Assembly: GCA_036320915.1 (NCBI GenBank)
Contig: JAXBDG010000004.1
Span: 62,001 to 126,000 of the forward strand
DNA length: 64,000 bases
Direction of reading: 5' to 3'
Source of the DNA: Linnemannia elongata
Taxonomy: Eukaryota; Mortierellomycota; Mortierellomycetes; Mortierellales; Mortierellaceae
The position numbers and the translations under genes were made by a program. This document shows, one piece after another, positions 13,847-25,749 of this stretch. Under the pieces are notes generated by a model, which did not search any database, was not told the origin of the DNA, and saw only the letters and a list, made by a program, of their open reading frames with translations. Numbering within the stretch: position 1 is the stretch's first letter; each line of letters starts with the position of its first letter.

Positions 13847-14545
13847 CTACCCCGCCATCCAATGCTGCTCGTTTTCGTCGATCCTATGGTTGGTACTCTA
13901 GAACCCAAACAACTCCAACTTTTCCAGTGTAGCGAGTGAATCCAGCCCCAAGGTGAGGGAGAGCTTTAATATGTCCGGGAAGTGATCTCCAAATTCGATA
14001 TAGAATTGTGCTCCTCGTTGGATCATTAGTCTTCCTGGATGAAAGCTTTGGTTTCGGTACTCCATTCCGAAATCCAACACCTTGAGGCTGGTCATTTTCG
14101 CGAGCTGGTCGTAGATCTGGCGGCTGATATTGAACAGTTTGGCGGTACGTTTTGATTGCCGCCGACTCGTTCTCTGAGGGCGGCTGCCCGAACTGCTGGA
14201 AGAGCAACTCCTGCCGGTAGTCCATATCCCCCTCCTTTGAGAACCGATTGACACCGACAATTTGTACACCAAAAGACCTCGAGTCCTTGAAAGGTCCAAT
14301 GGTGTACGACCAAATGCTCAGCTGCGATCTTTCATGTGGACGGCATCGAGCACGATAAGATGACGGCACTTTCCAAAAGCATCCCTGCGGCGTTGACGAC
14401 GCCGTGTCTATTTATGGTCTGCGTGATAGTTCGTGCGAGTGTCGAATAAAGAGGCCTTCCACACCCCTTATACTGTGGCATGAACTGCAATGCCGACATA
14501 ACTATTGGTCTTGTCAAAGTACTCGCGTACATGGCAAAACTCATA
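13847..14545 (-). pseudogene. Broken leucine-rich-repeat (F-box-like) gene fragment
   Basis: A leucine-rich repeat stretch is visible between about 14130 and 13898 (RQIYDQLAKMTSLKVLDFG, then LKLSLTLGLDSLATLEKL). It is cut by an in-frame TAG after FGF; the frame then goes on with STNHRIDENEQHW before a second stop. Upstream, plausible coding (PFKDSRSFGVQIVG, then ELLFQQFGQP) lies in another frame (14300-14170), so at least one frameshift separates the two halves. A further piece with a CxxC-poor leucine pattern lies in 14332-14544. This type of leucine-rich repeat with no catalytic domain is common in large F-box families of Mortierella-like fungi (family attribution is inference). No intact start or intron set could be built. 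Confidence 0.6.
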
Positions 14546-15042
14546 TACTCTTGTTGAGACGATGGATATGTTCTGCATAAGAGGGGGAAGAGGAGCGGGG
14601 GAGAGAGGATGATTGGGTGTGACTTTGTTTAATAAAGACCTGAGTTATGACCTGACGGACTATCAAGGTATGGTGGATTGCTAATGCTGTGTACGTGCAC
14701 AATATGTGGGAGATGTTTAGCAGTTGTCAGTCGCAGCAGCTACATGTTCACTCCTGTGAAAACAAGAGCATATAACGCAAAGACAGATAGAAAAAAATAT
14801 GAAGACATGTTTATGTCCTTTGAACATAAACCCTCCTTCACACTCACAGCGCTCTCACACCTTTTTTTTCCCTTTGACATTACTAGGCCCAGCAAAGACT
14901 CACACGTTGCACAGCCGGACCTATATGACAAAATGGAAATTAGTAGATGTTCCATATCCAGTAGCACTGGATACTAAGACTGATAAACTGAATCGTGGTA
15001 TTACCTCCAAGAAACGCTCCAGTAATCCACGCGATCCTTAGT

Positions 15043-15047
<5 letters not shown>
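14546..15047. other. Non-coding stretch in the decayed island
   Basis: No supported gene. The short reading frames here lack composition or motifs that suggest coding. Confidence 0.4.

Positions 15048-15073
<26 letters not shown>
15048..15073. repeat. Poly-C tract of 26 nt
   Basis: An uninterrupted run of 26 cytosines between GTCTGTG and GACTTCC. G-quadruplex forming on the minus strand and i-motif forming on the plus strand. Such runs are also a classic assembly or read-error site. Confidence 0.9.
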
Positions 15074-15099
15074 GACTTCCAGGGTCGTGCTGATAGAAT

Positions 15100-15650
15100 G
15101 TCATGCAACTATCTCGGGGCCTTGAAGGCGGACTCTCGAACATACTTGCCGGCGTTCTCACCCAAATTCCTCGCCACTTCTCCAATCATCCAATCTCTCA
15201 CAGGTACCTCCAGGGTTCGCCAGATCATGTCCGCACGCACTCCCATATATTTTTCTGTTATTCTGAGGAGCGATGTGGATATAGCGTTCTTTGTTGTTTC
15301 GTCGACGAGTCGAATCTGTTGCATCTCAATGGCTGGCCCACTCTCTTCACTGACTTCACTCTCACCATTATATATTAAGGGTAGTAGTCGGTAGTCCTTG
15401 TATATACATCAAAAGGATCAATAAAGACTCCCAAGCTTCTTTCTCGCCACTTCCTCTTTCCCAGCCTGTTCATATCACAGATTCGATTCCTGTGACTTCG
15501 CCGGTGATGATGTACGACCTTGATACTGCCTTCGCCAGCACACGGGTGCCACTCCACGCGCTATTCATCCACCAATCTTCCGGAAGAATCGATTCCAAGA
15601 CGAATGGTGAGGGGACCATCCCGTACATGTCGCGTTTAGAGAATTACAAT
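15100..15650 (-). pseudogene. Possible degenerate coding remnants, family unknown
   Basis: Minus-strand frames here read like protein in pieces: GPLTIRLGIDSSGRLVDE near 15635-15560 followed directly by a stop and then VEWHPCAGEGSIKVV in the same frame, and ISTSLLRITEKYMGVRADM with VARNLGENAGKYVRES between 15324 and 15109. They cannot be joined into one frame with good splice sites, so this looks like decayed coding sequence rather than a live gene. I do not recognise the family. Confidence 0.3.
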
Positions 15651-15914
15651 AAGTAGCATGTCTTAGTATCATTGCCATAGACGTAGCACTAGGCAAAATT
15701 GCCAAAGGAGGACAGCATGAAAAGTAAGGATACGACTAGATATATACAGCGGTACACAACATTAATAATCATACAAAGAATGAAGTTCATACCAGCTCTC
15801 TATGCAACGGTGTACAATGACCTCCTTCGGATGCGGTGGCTGTCCAATACGCTAATGACATCCTGATCTTGAACGATGTCTCTCAAGGCTCAAGGCGTCG
15901 AGATATTCCGATGC

Positions 15915-16250
15915 TTATGTTGAAGAGGTTGCAGAGGCAGGCAGGTTGGTTATGATCTCGGTCCAGTTCTGAGAAGAGAACAGGGACTCGGTGTACTTGT
16001 TCTTAAGGTCGACCATAAAGCTACAAATAGAGCTAACGAATGAAAAGCAGCATAAGAATAATACTATTAAATGCAACACACGTTTGCGTAGATGAAAATA
16101 TTCATGTCAGCAAAATTACTTACTGATCGACAGATAGCCCCAAGCCTGCCTGAAGAAGGACATCCTTCACCACAGCTCCCGACTCCAGAAGCCACTTGGG
16201 GGCTGTTGAGGCTAGGCGCTGCAAATAGGCAGCAGCCCTTTTAAATTGAC
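15915..16250 (-). pseudogene. C-terminal gene fragment with an intact last intron
   Basis: Two pieces join cleanly: about 16250-16124 (YLQRLASTAPKWLLESG, then VVKDVLLQAGLGLSVD) and 16020-15915 (FMVDLKNKYTESLFSSQNW, then TEIITNLPASATSST and a stop), across a GTAAGT...TAG intron (16021-16123). Upstream of about 16250 the frame becomes unconvincing and no start is evident, so this is the tail of a gene whose front has been lost or degraded. Family unknown. It sits in the same decayed island as the leucine-rich-repeat remnant. Confidence 0.4.
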
Positions 16251-17537
16251 AAACCCAAAAATTTAGCTGCGGCTTGAAAGAACAAGTAAAGGATCTTGTC
16301 TTTGCCAACTTGAATAAAATCACTTTTCTCTCCTGTCTCCATTTTCCCTTGCATTTTTCTGACTTGGGGCGGAATGGCGTAGTTGGAGTGAGCTCCTAGC
16401 TATTTCAGCGGAATATCCGTTAAAGACCGAAAATAAGATACGGTTAGAATGAATAGGCAAACAATTACGATTTTGTAAAATAGTCCCAGAAACAGTGTTA
16501 GCAGTACGTTTCCAACGGGTTTCTTCTATATGAACTTTTTTTTTTTTTTTTTTTTTTTTGTTTGGCTGAGAAGATAACAAAATACAATAATACCATACTA
16601 AGCTATTAACAAAGTAAGTCTACAGTGCCATACAAAGACATACCGCAGATCCATACCGAAAGTAGGGCCCGACTCCCGCCCAGATCCTACAAAGTAGTAA
16701 TGAGTAAGCTAGAGGCCGTGAGTATTAAGGACGAAAATGAGTCGTCAGTGATCAATGCAGTTGTCATGGGCAATCGGTCTACTCTAAAACGCATAAAAGA
16801 GTGCCTACCATAACCAGGGGCAGCTATATCGACATCATCCAGAGCACCTCTGTTGGCAGCCTGATGGACTCCTTCCACCGCATTGGTGTTGGACGCTGCG
16901 TCAATGCCCTCCGAAGGATTATCGTACTACATGTCGTCCGCCTCCTCTGTGTCATCGAGATCTACACGTCAAAGAAATTATTGGGATCGGATTAACAACG
17001 ATACGTACGATTCAATCGGTACTCATCAGTAGTAACATGTGTTCTCACTGTTCATATCATGCCCTATGTCCATGCCGTACATACCATGCCTATATACATA
17101 CATGCAGCAATATCGGGCGTATGTTTCGCGGCTACCACGACCTTGTCCTTGCATACGAAGCTTTTATCTCTTCGACATAGACCTAGTATGCAACAAAGGG
17201 CAAATGGTCAACTAATATGAGATTGCGGACTACAACTAGTAAACTGGTTCAGTAACCAGTTGCGTCCTACTATGGTACCTCCAAGTGCTCCAATAATTTG
17301 CTCGCTCCTATTTGTCATGATGCCATTGCTCTAATTTTTCTTCTTCAGACTGTAGAATGCTGAGCCATTTTGAAGAAGCCGACCCTCGCTGTATCGATGT
17401 GAAGCCCCGCTCTTTGTAAAACTGGCGCCAAGTACTCATTCTAGATCAGCTACGACAAATCAGGTACGTGTTAGCAATAACTCTCCCTTTTTGTTCATAA
17501 ACGGTCGTCAACTCCATAACCCCGCGCTGCGTTAAGG
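16251..17537. other. Gene-free part of the decayed island
   Basis: Contains a poly-T tract (about 16536-16559). Short plus-strand frames at 16625-16995 are interrupted by stops and show no recognisable domain. Nothing supported as a gene. Confidence 0.4.
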
Positions 17538-17775
17538 GCGATAGTATGCTGAACTAAGGCCTCTTCATAAGCGTCAATGCACAAACTGTACGAATACAAA
17601 GGTTTGCCGCTAAAACGTCACTCCCACTGAGACATGAAATGGCACTTATTGCAACGTTATCCAAAGCAAGGCGATAGCATGCTGAACTGTGGCATGCGTG
17701 AGTCTGTATGAAAGACAGACACCACGACAAGTGCCACTGCTGTTGAGACATGAAATGGCGCTTGCCGAGAACCTG
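17538..17775. repeat. Diverged tandem duplication, unit about 115-133 bp
   Basis: Two blocks recur in the same order: GCGATAGTATGCTGAACT at 17538 and GCGATAGCATGCTGAACT at 17671 (offset 133), then GAGACATGAAATGGCACTT at 17629 and GAGACATGAAATGGCGCTT at 17745 (offset 116). Sequence between the blocks has diverged, with small indels. No coding potential was seen in the unit. Confidence 0.75.
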
Positions 17776-18797
17776 GACCACGAAGCATAATAAAAGACGA
17801 CAGTACTTGCCTGCAAGAACGCGTTGACAGAAACAGAGGGAATGAGGGAGAGAGGGAGAGAGCGAAAGAGCGAGAGAGAGGGAAAGACAGGTAGAGAGAC
17901 GACTGTAACGCGTATGTTAGAACAAGACAAAGGCGTGTGCATGAGAGGGCATGGACAAGAGATGGGAAGAAGTAACAACGGCCAGGGATGATGGAGGATG
18001 ATGCAACGAAGACGGTTGAAGAAAAGATGGTGGTGGTGGAAGAGGCGTGGTGTGGCTAGGGGAGAATGGGCACCCCGTTGCTAGTTCATCGATGCAAGGT
18101 CTGTTTTTATGGAGGACATCAAGTGTGCTCTTGAATAAGAAAGGTTCGAAACTTTTGTATGGGTTCGCTTTCAACGTATCCGTAGAACGTGCACGGAGCT
18201 TGTGATATTAAGGATGTTTCGTGCTAAATCCATATAAATTTACATGGAGATCATTCGCCACTATTGTGCTTGACAAAAATGGGCATACAGACCTTGTATG
18301 TTTGAACTAGCAACGGGGGATAAACGGACATATGTATTCTAAGCGACTCTTTAGCAACGATAACGCTGCAGTGACTAAGGATAACGCTGATGTACAAAGG
18401 CTGCATATCAATGGGATCGTTTGGGAAAGAAGCATCTGTATGACCCATTTCATCAAGCACGATAAGTAGCTCTCTTTGATGTATATACATGGCAAAATCC
18501 GTGCTGTGATTGAACAGACTTGTCGCAAAAACATACTAGCAGGAAACTTCAGCTTTTGACCGAGGGGTCAACAATGGCTTTTGCAAGACTTTCTCTCTCT
18601 TGCAACTTTTACTTTCTTTTCTTTTCTTTTCTTGTCTTTCTTTTCGACAGCACAGACCCAATGGCTATTTGGACAAAGATATATGATACGAGGAGCTGCT
18701 TTATGCTTAGAACGTGTACCACATAATAAACAAGCAAAACTCTAAAGCATATGTTGTCGTAAATAAATACATGTTCTTTCGGAGTTTATTGGATAGC
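17776..18797. other. Gene-free stretch with purine-rich block
   Basis: Holds a GA-rich block (17834-17900) and a CTTTT repeat (18610-18650). No supported gene; the right end is the 3' side of the Byr4-like gene. Confidence 0.4.
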
Positions 18798-21700
18798 TTA
18801 GAACCGGTAGCCAGGCCCTGAATGCTGGGCAAACTCCATGATCAGCTGGCTTCGACTCCTTCGAGGCGGTCGACCGCGAGAATTGGGCATCTTTCGATAC
18901 CCTCGCTCACAGTCATCCCCATCCTCTGCGGCCTCATCAGAGTCAATGCCTGAATCGATATCCAGGGCAAAGAACCGACTGTCCTTCTTGAAACCCCACT
19001 CGTCCGAGTTGCTCGCACTGCCACTGCCATTGCTAATGACGCTTCCATCCAGGACTGGACTTGTGCTGGTTAATGGATGGAAGGTGTGAGCACTGATCCG
19101 ACGTCGGTCGTACGCGGTCGAGCTGCCCTTGCGGGCGATTGCAAAGGTCGCTGCGAAAGTGAGTGTAGCTCGGTCGGATGCCGCTGGGGTGTGAGGCTTC
19201 TTTGACGTGAGGCGTTGGGAGAAGAACATGTCGCGAGAACTCTTGCGGCTTTGGGATGGGACTGCAGTGCTCGGATCGGTCAATGGAATGGTCTCTTTTC
19301 CTTTGTTTCCCGTGTGCACGCGGGAGAACAATGTCGATGCTGCTGGTGTGGACGCTGACGTATGAGAGAAGAGTCCTGCACGACCCAAGGTGAGACTCTT
19401 GAACTTGTTGGGTACAGTGGTGTGAGGCTTCTTCTCTGGCTGGAAGACCAGAGGCTTAAGGGTCCCGGGTGGTGGAGGCAGGCCTATGCAGTCGAGGATG
19501 GGAGCTTGAAGAACCACAGACTTGGACTTTGTCCTGCGGGGCCACGACAACAATGGCAGTGGGGCCGAAGGAGACAAGCTGGTCTCCTTTTTGTTGTCAA
19601 GAAGGGCTGAAGGAATGTCAGCAGAGACCACTTCCTTCCCATGCTGGCAATCATCTTTCTGCTTCTTCTCTTTGTTCTTGTCCTTGTTTCCTTGACCATT
19701 TGAGTGTGAGGATCTCCTCAACTTGTTGAACACCTTGGACGGCATCCTTTGTGGCGTACAATCACGAGACGAGGAACGCACAGGTTCAGCAGGAGAGCAA
19801 GGGAGCGCAAAGAACTTGCCGGCATCTTTTCGGTGTTGAGATTCGGTCGCCATACACTGCTCCAGAAAGTCGTCTGTGATGTCAAACTCGACTCCAACCT
19901 CAAACTCGCCACGGCTGCTGTATCCGCCTCCGGCAAAGAGTCCGTTTGCGCAACCGCCTGTCATGTTCAAACTGCGACGACTTGACTTCGACACAATCGA
20001 GTGGACACCCATCGAGTTTGGACGAGAGTCTACACCGCCACTGCCGTTGCCAGCTGCATCCATAGGTGAGGATCGCATAGGCTCAGCCCATGCCTGAAGA
20101 CGCTCCTCGTCTGCCAAATACTCCTGGCTAGACATCTTCCGGAACGAAGGACGCGAGATCAACCGACGGCCTTTGCTTCTCTCCAGACTGCTGTTCGCCG
20201 ATACAGAGGCGACCGTCGCTCCTGCTAATGCTGTCGCTGTTGGTGCAGTCGGCGGAACACCATCTAGAATCTCCATCTCCTTCTCGTCCTCATCCTCATC
20301 GTGATCTCCATCACTGTCACTCATCCCTGCAAAGACATCTGGCTCATCGCCCCAAGTGTCGTCCAAGGAGGCTTGTCGAGGATGGAGATGATGCTGGTCG
20401 CCGTGTTTCTTTTGTCGCTTCCGGGTCAGGTACTCTGGGTTAATGATCCAGCACATACGGTTAGGATCAAAGATCATCTTTCCTGCAACCTGTGTCCGTT
20501 GCTTTGAGTGCTGGTTCATGTTAGAGATCAAGGCTGGGCGGATTATCGCCGTGGGCGAGTAAGCCGACAATGAAAAGTACTGTTGCGAGTAAGGACTTGA
20601 CGGTGAAGGACATTCAAATGTTGCAGCAGTGGGAGTCAACGGGGTGTGTTGTTGTCTGGGGCTGCTCCCATTGTCGGTATCTTCCTCCTCGTCGTCATCA
20701 AACTCGTTCAGGATATGATCGTTCCCATTCCACATCTTCGAATCTGGATGGAAGACCATTCCAGAGACCTTGCGCACTTTGGTCTGAGAGAGGTCCCGAA
20801 TTAAAGTTGGTCCGCTGAAAGCCTTCTTCTTCTTCAATTTCTGTCCCTTTGCACTTGGCTCCTTCTCCTTTTCAGCCAGCTCGACCTTTGGTTCCTAGAA
20901 CGCGTGATAGGCAAAGAAAAAAAAATAATTAAAAACATGTAACGAGAACATTCCATGCTGAATCTTGTAGTAGAGAAGCTGTAACATGCAGGATCTACCT
21001 CAACAGGTGCGATGGTTTGGCTAAAGATGTCAAAGAGGGATTTCCTGATGGACTTTGTCTTTTGGACCTTTGTTGTCGACACGTCTGACTCTGCCCGACG
21101 CACTAATATATATTTAACGTAACAAAAGTCGTTGTTAGTCATCCGTTCTTCGCAGTAGAGCAAGTATCAAGATCATGGCCATGTGTAGTATGCAGGTGGA
21201 ATCAGTTTATACCTTCAGGCTTTGGGTTCTCCTTTAGGTTGACCATCGATTGAGGTTTGCGCAACCAAGCAGACACTCGATCCAACGACTGTCGTCGCCC
21301 CTGAGCCGCTGCAACTGCCGCAGCCATTTGCATAGCCTGCAATCGATCTTTGTCCAGTAACTGTTGATTTTGCAGCTGTTGCTGATGCAGCTGTTGCTCT
21401 CCAGATCCAAATGTCGGCAAGTTGTCAATCCGGTCCAGCTCGGACCCGTCGCTCAACATGCTCTGCTTGGGTGAGCGTTTCAGGAACCAGCGCCTAGAGA
21501 ATTTTTCTCCGGCCGCCACGGGCGATGTTGCTGCCATCTCGCCCAAATCCGACGTCGTCGACCCACCCTCAGAGATCTCGCCTAGGGAAAATGCACCGAT
21601 ACGTGATGGCGATCTGCTCTCCTTGGTGGTCTCTGTCGAATTGACAACGGAGCCCCAATCTGTGAACGAAGACGACCTTGAAAGCGATGGTCTCGGTTGA

Positions 21701-24411
21701 AGGTAGTTGTGGTGGTAAAGATTCTCGTTAAAGTCATCTGTCAGGGGAGTCGTTTGCTCGATGGGTTCGAGTTCAGGCGCCTTGGAATCCTGAGCTACAG
21801 ATGCCTCTGGAGGAACGGCGATGGACGCGTCAAAGGCTGGGATTTGTCCACGAATAGAAAACCTTGGACGAGTGATATCCAGCCTCCGCACCAATGTGCG
21901 AAGGCTCGAAAAGGGTCTTCCGGCGTTTATCGATAGTGGAGGTTTGGGAGCGACTGCTGCGTCTTCGGCTGTGACTGGCAACGCCGCAGCCTTCGTCAGA
22001 TCCTCTGGCTCCGGCTGCGAGGGCTCGATGAAAGAGACTGAGCGCATGGCCAATGTACTCGCTTTGAAGCTGGGAAGGTCGTCCCTGTTGACAAGTGCTG
22101 AATTCCTCCTGGATGATGATAGTGCCGATGGAGCTGACGGGACTTGAGAAGTCGAAGCGTAAATGCTGTCATTGTACAGCGAGGTCTGTCCTGTTGTGGG
22201 CAGAGCTGACCCAATCCTGGTGCCTTCTTTCCGAGAGATGCTGTTGCGTTTCAGTCGTGGAAGCGATGACTTTGAAGAGATATGTCGAAGTGGAAGTTCG
22301 ATGTGTGTCGAATGGGCCCGCGAGAGACTGGCTGCTGGCGTGACAGGTCGGGAGGTGTCGGTGGGCCCTCGGCAAAGTCGAGGTATCCTTGAAGGTAAGG
22401 CAACAAAGTCCTTGAGTGGCACAACCTCCCTCAGAACGCGTGAGCTACTGCGTTCCCGTCCTGCAATAACTGGCCTCACCACCAGGTTCTTGTTCCGCCC
22501 CTTGTGATTAAACGCGTCGTCGTCGTCGATCTCGAGACCATCCCAAAAGTCATCCTGATCCTCCTGTAGTCGAGACTCCTTTCCGAATATCGAGGGCTCC
22601 ATCTCGACCTGGTACTGCCGGTGTGTCACTAGCCGGAGATCCTCCATGGCCGCTGGAAACTCAATGCCATCTAGGAGGTTGTCATCATCATCGGCCACGC
22701 TCTCCCTTGATATTGATTCGCTACTCGACAGACTGTGGCTGTCCAGGGGGGTTCTAATGTCGAATTCGTCGAAATCCGACCCAGAGTCCCGCCACTGTAG
22801 TAAGGCAAGTTGTTGTCGGTAGCTGACAGTCTCCTGCGGTCCCGATCGGGTATGTAGGCATGGAGACATACGCAACCGAAACGATCCAAAGTCGTCGGGA
22901 ATCTCGAAGGCATCGTCCAGAGTCTCAATCTTTTCCGACTCTCCATACTGACCACCGGTTGTCGTTTCAACATTGTCGCCATCAGTGCCACCTTTTGATG
23001 GAGATGACGCTCCTGCAGACTGATATCGAAGTTCATGTGGCGTCCCTGACTTTGGTATTGGCGACACTGGCTGACCTTCCACGCCTACTTCTGCCGCGCC
23101 GACACGATCGCTGGTAGTGAGCGATCGCTCGCTGTCCGTGTCCCAGCTGTCAATGGATTCCAATGTCTCCGGCATAGATACTGACTTTGCCAGGATAGAC
23201 CGAACATGGTTGAAGTTCAAATCCTCCTCGGGAACTTCCAGATCCTCGAGGTCGTCGACCCAAGCTTTGACGCGCTTGATGGGATTGATCCTCGTGATGA
23301 TTCCGGTGTATGCCGGGAGGTTGGAGAGCATCATTTCCTGAGTAATGGTGGTCATTGATTTGGCCGAGAGCGTCGGGCTGTCCTTGTCACCGCCACCACC
23401 ATGACCACCACCGTCGGCTGATTTGTATTTGGAGAGGAGCGATCCTGTGGAGGTGGCGATGGTCGAGGGAGCAGTAACAGAGGCAGTGATAGCCCGAGGA
23501 GAGGACGAGGCCGAGGAGGTAGGCGAAAATGATGATATTTTTGGAGCCTCCGCTATAGGTGTTGTTGGTACAGTGGTTGTTGTAGGTGTTTTCGTGGCGC
23601 AACAATGACTCTGTCCGTCGTGTCGTTTCCGAAAGGAGGAGGACAAAGATTGACCAATGTCTTTTGGAAGGACCTCCACATTGTTGTTGTTTGTCGTGTG
23701 CTTGAGGTGAGTCGACGGAGAGGAAGGAGAACATGACTGAGGGTCGACTTTTTCATGCGATCTTGTGGAACCATAATGACGCTTGGTCTTTTGGTCGTGG
23801 AGGTGTTCTTTTTTGTGAAGATTCCACAAGGCGTGGTTTGTTGTGGTCGTTACGTGTATTGGGCCAGGGAAAACTGGTGGAAGGGAGGACGTCGTTGTAG
23901 TGTGTGTTGTGAATGGCTGAGAGAGTGGGAAAGGAGGACGAGAGAGTGGCAGGGGTAGCGTTGTGGTGGGCATGGTAGGAAGAGAGGCAGGAGGAGGGGG
24001 TGGGCGTGCCTGGAAGTAGTCGCTCTGGTCAGAGCTGTCGGAGAGGGGCGACTGCGGGCAGTGGCGCTGGAGCAGCTCAAAGATCTGGTCCAGGGACTGG
24101 TGGGCATCCAATTCAAAGGCATCGTCCCACCGCTCGGTCTCTTGTGCAGCGGCGTCGATGATGGTCCCTGTTGTCTTCTCTATCCGTTCTTCTCGCTCTT
24201 CTGATAGTTGACGTGGGGTATAGGGTTCGTTATCCTCCGTTGCCTCTGTCATCATCACTTCTACCTGTCTGCTGAGTCCCTCGTCGTCATGCTTGCTCCT
24301 GGCACTGTTGCTGTTATTGGTGTTGATGATGATAATGTTGCTGTTGTTGCTGCCACTGACAAGACCACTGTAATTATTGGTGCTGCTACTGAGGCGGAGG
24401 CCAGCTGTCAT
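18798..24411 (-). CDS. Byr4/Bfa1-like protein (two-component GAP subunit of the septation/mitotic exit network), very long
   Basis: Likely Byr4/Bfa1 homologue, the partner of Cdc16/Bub2 that inactivates the Spg1/Tem1 GTPase at the spindle pole body. Exons downwards: 24411-21213, 21102-20999, 20894-18798 (1799 residues). Evidence: acidic-aromatic motifs of the family (WDDAFEL near residue 93, LDDAFEIPDDFGSFRLR near 500, DDFWDGLEID near 620) and the paired motifs KVSGMVFHPDSKMWNGND (about 1145) and AGKMIFDPNRMCW (about 1235), which are the conserved core of the family. Between these lie Ser/Thr/Pro-rich, probably phospho-regulated linkers and a KKKKAFSGPTLIRDL segment. The C-terminus is basic (RGRPPRRSRSQLIMEF). 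Yeast members are far shorter, so this one has long insertions. Both introns are about 105 nt. The start ATG at 24411 follows a GA-rich leader with poly-A/T. The family call is good; the pathway role is inferred. Confidence 0.78.
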
Positions 24412-24832
24412 TTGTAACTAGGAAGAGTTTAAAGCCGAGCGTTTTTTTTTTTTTTTGCTGGAAGGGAGAACTAAGGAATCAAAGGTGGGTAGGGACGATG
24501 CTAGAGATCGTGTTGAGGATCAAGAGTTGAGAGGAAGAACAAGCAGAGCAATTGATCAAGGAGAAAAGAAACAAGAGTTGGTATCCAACCAAAGGAGGAA
24601 GAAGCGAAGAGTACTAACCTGAGATTGAACAAATAGGACGTAAGAGATTAAAGTGGACGTGAGGCAGAGAATGGGACAGACGGAGAGAGAAGGTCGAGAT
24701 GTAAACGGATAGAGAGTGCGTGTGAGTGCGTGTGAGTGCGAGAGAGAGTGAGGAGAAGTCCTTGCTGGAATTAGGTGGAGAAGGATGACGAGGAGAAGAG
24801 CAGAAGAAGGGATAGGTGACAAGACGTCAAGA

Positions 24833-24886
<54 letters not shown>

Positions 24887-25749
24887 AGGGAACAGTAGGA
24901 GAGAAGGAAGAATATGTTGTGTTGTTTGTGCAAGATAGGAGAAGGGGAGAGAGGAACGAGGAAGAAAGGACGATGAAGAGGAGGGTGTAGGATGCAATGG
25001 TTCAAGCCTGAGGTCAACGAGAGAGATAGAGAGAGGTGTGAAGAAGGTATATAAAATTACAGCATGAAAAAAAAAAAAAAAAAAAAAAAAAGGCAAAAAC
25101 GAGCAAAGGAGTGAATGCAAGCGAGACGGAGGTGATAAGTGTAGGCGAGTTAATAATAAAAAAATGAATAGAAAAGAAAAGATTAAAAGAGAGAGAAGGC
25201 GAATGGATGTGTTTTCTGGCCCTTCTGAGGAATGAATGAATGAAAAGAAAAGGTGAATGAATGAGAAAAGAAAAGAAAAGAAAAGAAGGGGAAAAAAAGA
25301 GAGAACGAGAGTGAAAGAGAGAGAAAGAGAGAGCGGTCTTCGATTCCCCTGCTTGCCTTGCCTTGCCTTTTTCAAAACAAACATTTAGAGATGCTAATTG
25401 ACCCTTTCTCCTCTTGATATTGTGCCGAATACAAACTACGCGTGTGATGGTCTGGCCTCGCTTCATCATCACCACCTTTCCAAGACATATCACACTGATC
25501 ACTGATCACTACACTACCATATCAGTCTCACCTTTATTTTTTTCCTTCTTGCCTGCTCTGCTTGCTCTACTTGCTCTGCTCTCACTGTCCTCTCTCCCAA
25601 CAACCAACACCGCCCTTTTGCCATCACCCACTCACCTTCACACACTTACACGCACACTTACACACGCACTTTCCATCCTGCGAAAAGAGTCAAAGAGTCA
25701 TCCACAATCAACCAACTGTCCTCATTCATTTTAATTACTCAATCAAACA
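24412..25749. promoter_or_regulatory. Divergent promoter region rich in microsatellites
   Basis: About 1.3 kb between divergent starts. Contains an AG dinucleotide repeat (about 24833-24882), poly-A (about 25068-25091), GAAAA-type repeats (25264-25290) and, on the right, a CT/CA-rich leader (25505-25740) ending at the thioesterase start. The long minus-strand open frames across it (24556-25502) are Ser/Leu/Phe translations of the AG repeats and not genes. Confidence 0.5.
24833..24882. repeat. AG dinucleotide microsatellite
   Basis: About 24 perfect AG units, in the leader or promoter side of the Byr4-like gene. Confidence 0.95.

Noticed and set aside
24556..25502. Overlapping 150-185-codon minus-strand frames rich in Ser, Leu and Phe
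   Set aside because: They are translations of AG/GA repeats and poly-A in the leader region, with no domain and no splice support.
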